DNA of 9,860 nt from Bacillota bacterium (GTDB taxonomy: Bacteria; Bacillota; Desulfitobacteriia; Desulfitobacteriales; JAJXUE01), in NCBI GenBank assembly GCA_021786555.1, contig JAJYNB010000376.1:1-9860 (forward strand), read 5' to 3'. Position 1 is the stretch's first letter. Each line of letters starts with the position of its first letter. Of the stretch, positions 6,876 to 9,860 are shown piece by piece. A program made the translations under genes and the position numbers. The notes beneath the pieces were generated by a model. That model saw only the letters and a program-made list of their open reading frames with translations. It ran no database searches and was not told the DNA's origin.

Positions 6876-7556
6876 ATGTACAGGCTGAAATTGCGACAAC
6901 CGTTATTCCTGCGTATTTATCACTGGCTTCTGACCTTGCTCGTAGTAATCATCGTTCCCACCGGGTTTTATATCCACAGCCCGCTGCACTCTCTGCAGAT
7001 CAACTTCGGCAGGATGTTCTCTATCCATGTTTTTGCAGGTTTCTGCTTGAGCTACCTGCTTATGGTCAGGGCTTATTACGCGCTTTTTCGCCAAGATTAC
7101 AAAAGCGTGGTCTTCACCTGGCAGGACCTTAAGGAACTCCCCTCCATGTTTAAATACTACCTGTTTTTCCAGGCGGAAAAACCGCCTGAAAAAAAGTATA
7201 ACTCAGGTCAACGCCTGATTTACACCGGCTGGTTTATATTTTTGTCCCTGGCAGACATCAGCGGCGCCCTGGCCTACAAAAAAACTCACTTCCTGGCCAT
7301 AGCCAAACTGGCCGGCGGCCTGCACCACCTGGACTGGGTCACCCTTGGCGCTTCCCTCTTTCTCGCTTTCACCGTCCCCCTGCACATCTACCTCTCCTTT
7401 GCCGAGAACAACAACTTCCTCCAGGCCATGGTCACCGGCTATTCCTATGAACTCCAACCCGGCGAAAGCCCTCCCCATGTCCCGGACCAAGACAAAACCC
7501 GGACAAAACTGCCCGGGCTCTGGCTCCTAAACAAATTCAAAGCCCTATTCCGCTAA
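6876..7556 (+). CDS. Hydrogenase b-type cytochrome (HyaC / cytochrome b561-like membrane subunit)
   Basis: Predicted membrane anchor and quinone-reducing subunit that takes electrons from the hydrogenase small subunit through heme b. The 226-residue protein has four hydrophobic helices at about residues 14-33, 48-66, 115-133 and 155-175. Histidines suited to heme ligation are H16 (helix 1), H51 (helix 2), H150/H151 (just before helix 4) and H170 (helix 4). The stretch KYNSGQRLIYTGWF resembles the helix-3 entry seen in cytochrome b561-type subunits of hydrogenases and formate dehydrogenases. I choose ATG 6876 because AGGTGG (6861-6866) precedes it by 9 bases and the protein then starts right before helix 1. 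The frame stays open upstream to 6795 but overlaps the large subunit. Third and last gene of the hydrogenase cluster; a palindromic element follows. Confidence 0.88.
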   Translation: MYRLKLRQPLFLRIYHWLLTLLVVIIVPTGFYIHSPLHSLQINFGRMFSIHVFAGFCLSYLLMVRAYYALFRQDYKSVVFTWQDLKELPSMFKYYLFFQAEKPPEKKYNSGQRLIYTGWFIFLSLADISGALAYKKTHFLAIAKLAGGLHHLDWVTLGASLFLAFTVPLHIYLSFAENNNFLQAMVTGYSYELQPGESPPHVPDQDKTRTKLPGLWLLNKFKALFR

Positions 7557-7593
7557 AACCCCCACCCCACCTCAAACTGCAAACACAAGCTGC

Positions 7594-7643
7594 CAAAAAC
7601 AAGACAGCGCGAAGCCGTTGCCATCAGCATCGGCGCCAAAGCT
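7594..7643 (+). repeat. Degenerate, internally deleted copy of the palindromic element at 7706-7834
   Basis: CAAAAACAAG (7594-7603) and AGCGCGAAGCCGTTGCC (7606-7622) are exact matches to 7718-7727 and 7731-7747 in the full element. The copy then jumps to a sequence like the right half (CGGCGCCAAAGCT versus CGGCGACAAAGCT), lacking the central hairpin. It appears to be a decayed relic. Between it and the full copy, a related direct repeat occurs (7644-7664 and 7670-7688, both starting GGACCCCAA). No gene was found in 7557-7820. Confidence 0.65.
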
Positions 7644-7705
7644 GGACCCCAAGCAGACTTGCACATAGGGGACCCCAAAGACTCGCACCGTCAAAGACCC
7701 CGAAC

Positions 7706-7834
7706 GCGGAGGCCGTTCAAAAACAAGTATAGCGCGAAGCCGTTGCCGCCGGCACCGGAAGCGTACTAGATGTACGGTGAGGATGCCGGCGGCAGCGGCG
7801 ACAAAGCTAGACGACGTTTTTCAACGGCCTCCGC
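7706..7834. terminator. Long imperfect palindrome, probable bidirectional terminator or mobile repeat
   Basis: The outer arms 7706-7724 and 7816-7834 match as inverted repeats at 18 of 19 positions. The central stem pairs 7739-7755 (GCCGTTGCCGCCGGCAC) with the region ending at 7799, closed by an inner GTAC/GTAC or CACCG/CGGTG stem. A five-base T run lies about 16 bases outside the central stem on each strand (7719-7723 as read on minus, 7817-7821 on plus). This suits termination of the two genes that converge here. The right arm includes the last codons and TGA of the GGDEF-EAL gene. A degenerate copy upstream indicates a repeat family rather than a simple terminator. Confidence 0.7.
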
Positions 7835-9686
7835 TGCTGAGTCTTTTGCGCTGGCTGAGCATAGACTGAAAATCCTTCGCCGGCAAGGGCTTGCAGAACA
7901 GGTAACCCTGCATGGCATTGCAGCCCCTCTCCAACAAAAAGGCCAGTTGCTCTTCACTCTCTACCCCTTCGGCAATAACATTAAGCCACAAGCTCTCGGC
8001 CATGTTGATTATCGTAGTGGTAATGGCTGAATCAAACCGGTCTGCGGGAATATTATGGATAAAACTCTTGTCGATTTTAACTGTGTTGATGGGGAATCTT
8101 TTCAAGCTGCCCAGGGATGAGTAACCGGTGCCAAAATCATCCACGGCAATGCCGACCCCCAGGTTCTTCAAATTGGTCAGCTTGTTAATTATCTGCCCCT
8201 CGTCATACATGGCAACGCTTTCGGTAATTTCCAATTGCAGGTACCGCGGTGACAATCCGCTTGCCTTTAAGGCACGGGCTACCATCTCTGACAGATCCCG
8301 CTGCTGGAACTGGCGCGCCGAAAGATTAACTGACACGTACATGGGGGGGAATCCGGCGTTTTGCCAGGCCTTATTTTGCGCGCAGGCACTGCGCAAGACC
8401 CATTCTCCCAGGGGTATAATCAGCCCCGTCTCTTCTGACAGCGGAATGAATTTGTCGGGGGACACCAGCCCCAGTTCGGGGTGCTGCCAGCGCACCAGCG
8501 CCTCCATTCCTATGATGTCCCCTGTGTATAGGTCAATTATTGGTTGATAGTATACTATCATTTCTTCCCGCTTAAGAGCCTTGCGCAGGCTGTTTTCCAG
8601 GGTCAGCCTTTCCAATGCAGCGGAATTCATAGCAGAAGAATAGAAGCGGTAAATGCTTTTGCCCTGCTCTTTAGCGCGGTACATGGCTGTGTCCGCGTTT
8701 TTTACCAGAGTCTCAATGTTATCCCCATCCGCAGGATAGACACTGATACCGATACTGGTGGTGACCACCAGTTCATGGCCGTCCAGTTCGTAAGGCTGCG
8801 CCAGGGCTTCGATGATGCGCTGAGCCACTTTCGCCGCATCATGGACCTCGTGCACCTCTGGCAGCAATACGATGAACTCGTCACCACCAAGCCTGGCCAC
8901 TGTATCTCCGTCCCGCATGCAAGTTGTCAGGCGTTTTGCGACCTGTTGCAGCAAAATGTCGCCATTACCATGTCCCAAAGTATCGTTTATCAATTTGAAG
9001 CGGTCCAGATCGAGGAACAAGACCGCTACTTTCTCCCGGTTGCGCCCCGATCGCTTTAAAGCTTGGGAAAGGCGGTCATTTAGCTGTATCCGGTTTGGCA
9101 AGCCTGTCAAGGGGTCATGATTGGACATATGGTTCAATCTGTTAAACGCTTCAGTCACTTCCCGCTCCGACTTGGCCACGATTCTTGCCGGGTAGCGGTA
9201 CAAAACCACACCCACCAGCAATCCAAGGCTGGAAAAAACCGTTATCAAAATCAATGTTACAGTAACCAATCTCTTATCGTCCCAAGCGACCTCAACATAA
9301 CCGTAAACTTTATTGTTGTAAGTTACCGGAGATCGTCCGGTTATTTCCAGCGAGGATGACTTGCTTACCGTCTCTGAGTCAATCAGTTTGGCTGCCAAAT
9401 CATAAACCCGGATTTCAGCAATACCCTGCTTCTGATAGTCAGAGAAAATCTTGGCGAATTTTGGGGCGTCAAACTCCCATAAATATGGGTTTTCTTTGAC
9501 CGTTTCCTGCAGGTGCCAGGCCAGCTGTTGGCTGACGGTAGCAGCTTGTTCCCGTTCATCGTGTATGGTGAGGATGAAATAGGTGAACGGCATGGACAGC
9601 GCTATGATTATACCGGTTACCCACGCCAGCAAACCCATCCGCTTGGCAAACAGTTTATAAAAACGAATTCTTGTATCCATCCGCAT
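7821..9686 (-). CDS. Membrane-anchored GGDEF-EAL cyclic-di-GMP turnover protein
   Basis: Predicted bifunctional diguanylate cyclase/phosphodiesterase that makes or degrades the second messenger c-di-GMP in response to an external signal. The 621-residue protein has a membrane helix at about 17-41, an extracytoplasmic sensor region of about 100 residues with no recognised PAS or Cache signature, a second helix at about 141-164, then GGDEF (180-350) and EAL (365-612) domains. The cyclase motif is intact (G267-G-D-E-F271) and so is the product-inhibition site R258-x-x-D261. EAL residues look complete: E395-A-L, NLSARQF, EITES, D516-D517-F-G-T-G, K540 and AEGVE with E573. Both activities are therefore possible, but direction cannot be told from sequence. 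ATG 9684-9686 or 9678-9680 could start it; both have AAGG-type sites nearby. The C-terminal SGGR-stop lies in the arm of a palindromic repeat. It converges on the hydrogenase genes; a shared function is not shown. Confidence 0.94.
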   Translation of the reverse strand: MRMDTRIRFYKLFAKRMGLLAWVTGIIIALSMPFTYFILTIHDEREQAATVSQQLAWHLQETVKENPYLWEFDAPKFAKIFSDYQKQGIAEIRVYDLAAKLIDSETVSKSSSLEITGRSPVTYNNKVYGYVEVAWDDKRLVTVTLILITVFSSLGLLVGVVLYRYPARIVAKSEREVTEAFNRLNHMSNHDPLTGLPNRIQLNDRLSQALKRSGRNREKVAVLFLDLDRFKLINDTLGHGNGDILLQQVAKRLTTCMRDGDTVARLGGDEFIVLLPEVHEVHDAAKVAQRIIEALAQPYELDGHELVVTTSIGISVYPADGDNIETLVKNADTAMYRAKEQGKSIYRFYSSAMNSAALERLTLENSLRKALKREEMIVYYQPIIDLYTGDIIGMEALVRWQHPELGLVSPDKFIPLSEETGLIIPLGEWVLRSACAQNKAWQNAGFPPMYVSVNLSARQFQQRDLSEMVARALKASGLSPRYLQLEITESVAMYDEGQIINKLTNLKNLGVGIAVDDFGTGYSSLGSLKRFPINTVKIDKSFIHNIPADRFDSAITTTIINMAESLWLNVIAEGVESEEQLAFLLERGCNAMQGYLFCKPLPAKDFQSMLSQRKRLSSGGR

Positions 9687-9860
9687 CCCTTACCTTTTAA
9701 GCGGTATTCACCTCAACCAGCTTTCCCGTTACAGCCACAGATAAACCATTTGAACTTTTCTCCAAAAAATTTACAATTCCTGCAAAACAGTCTCTAGATC
9801 TACAAACATTCTACAAAAAGTTTCTATTTATCTTAAACAACAGTAAAAAATGAACATAAA

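Noticed and set aside
7770..8030. Plus-strand open frame starting inside the large palindrome
   Set aside because: Its start lies in the loop of the palindrome and the rest is antisense to the EAL domain.
7821..9686. Functional link between the GGDEF-EAL gene and the hydrogenase
   Set aside because: The genes converge and are separated by a terminator-like palindrome; nothing beyond adjacency supports a shared pathway.
9690..9760. Cobalamin- or c-di-GMP-riboswitch-like text in the GGDEF-EAL leader (minus strand, ACGGGAAAGCTGGTTGAGG)
   Set aside because: Only a loose resemblance to the B12 core; the CCCGCxACTG segment and required stems are missing, and no GEMM core is visible.

Overview
The window looks like chromosome of an anaerobic Gram-positive bacterium, most likely a Peptococcaceae/Desulfotomaculum-type clostridium. 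That rests on the order priA-def-fmt, strong Shine-Dalgarno sequences, moderately high GC, a compact respiratory [NiFe] hydrogenase cluster and short intergenic palindromic repeats of a style I associate with that group. The taxonomic call is inference from recall; no rRNA or other marker gene is present.

Layout. Positions 1-3937 (minus strand) are a housekeeping operon read right to left: priA (primosomal helicase), a 230-bp repeat-filled gap, def (peptide deformylase), fmt (methionyl-tRNA formyltransferase), and the first codons of another gene running off the left edge. A near-consensus promoter with a perfect TATAAT sits just before priA. Divergently, 4084-7556 (plus strand) holds three genes of a membrane-bound [NiFe] hydrogenase: small subunit with Tat motif and C-terminal anchor, large subunit, and b-type cytochrome. 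They would pass electrons from extracytoplasmic H2 through Fe-S clusters to heme b and the quinone pool, or the reverse. No maturation genes (hypA-F, endopeptidase) are in the window. Convergent to this, 7821-9686 (minus strand) encodes a membrane-anchored GGDEF-EAL cyclic-di-GMP protein with both active sites apparently intact. The two converging genes are separated by a long imperfect palindrome, probably a bidirectional terminator, whose right arm includes the last codons and stop of the GGDEF-EAL gene. The last 174 bases (9687-9860) are AT-rich leader with no gene I can support.

Noncoding structure. Two related repeat elements built from the heptamer GAGTCAG/CTGACTC lie at 1468-1685 (between priA and def) and 5313-5430 (between the two hydrogenase subunit genes); they share a 21-bp identical segment. 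A different palindrome family is at 7706-7834, with a degenerate, internally deleted copy at 7594-7643.

What stands out. I see no wholly new system. The best candidate for novelty is the hydrogenase. The usual proximal-cluster motif CxxC of the small subunit reads C-T-G-N, with an additional cysteine in a GCPC motif. The large subunit has TRIHQP where most group 1 enzymes have TRIEGH, so the usual proton-gate glutamate is absent. The small subunit also carries an unusually long, proline-rich, basic tail after its membrane anchor.
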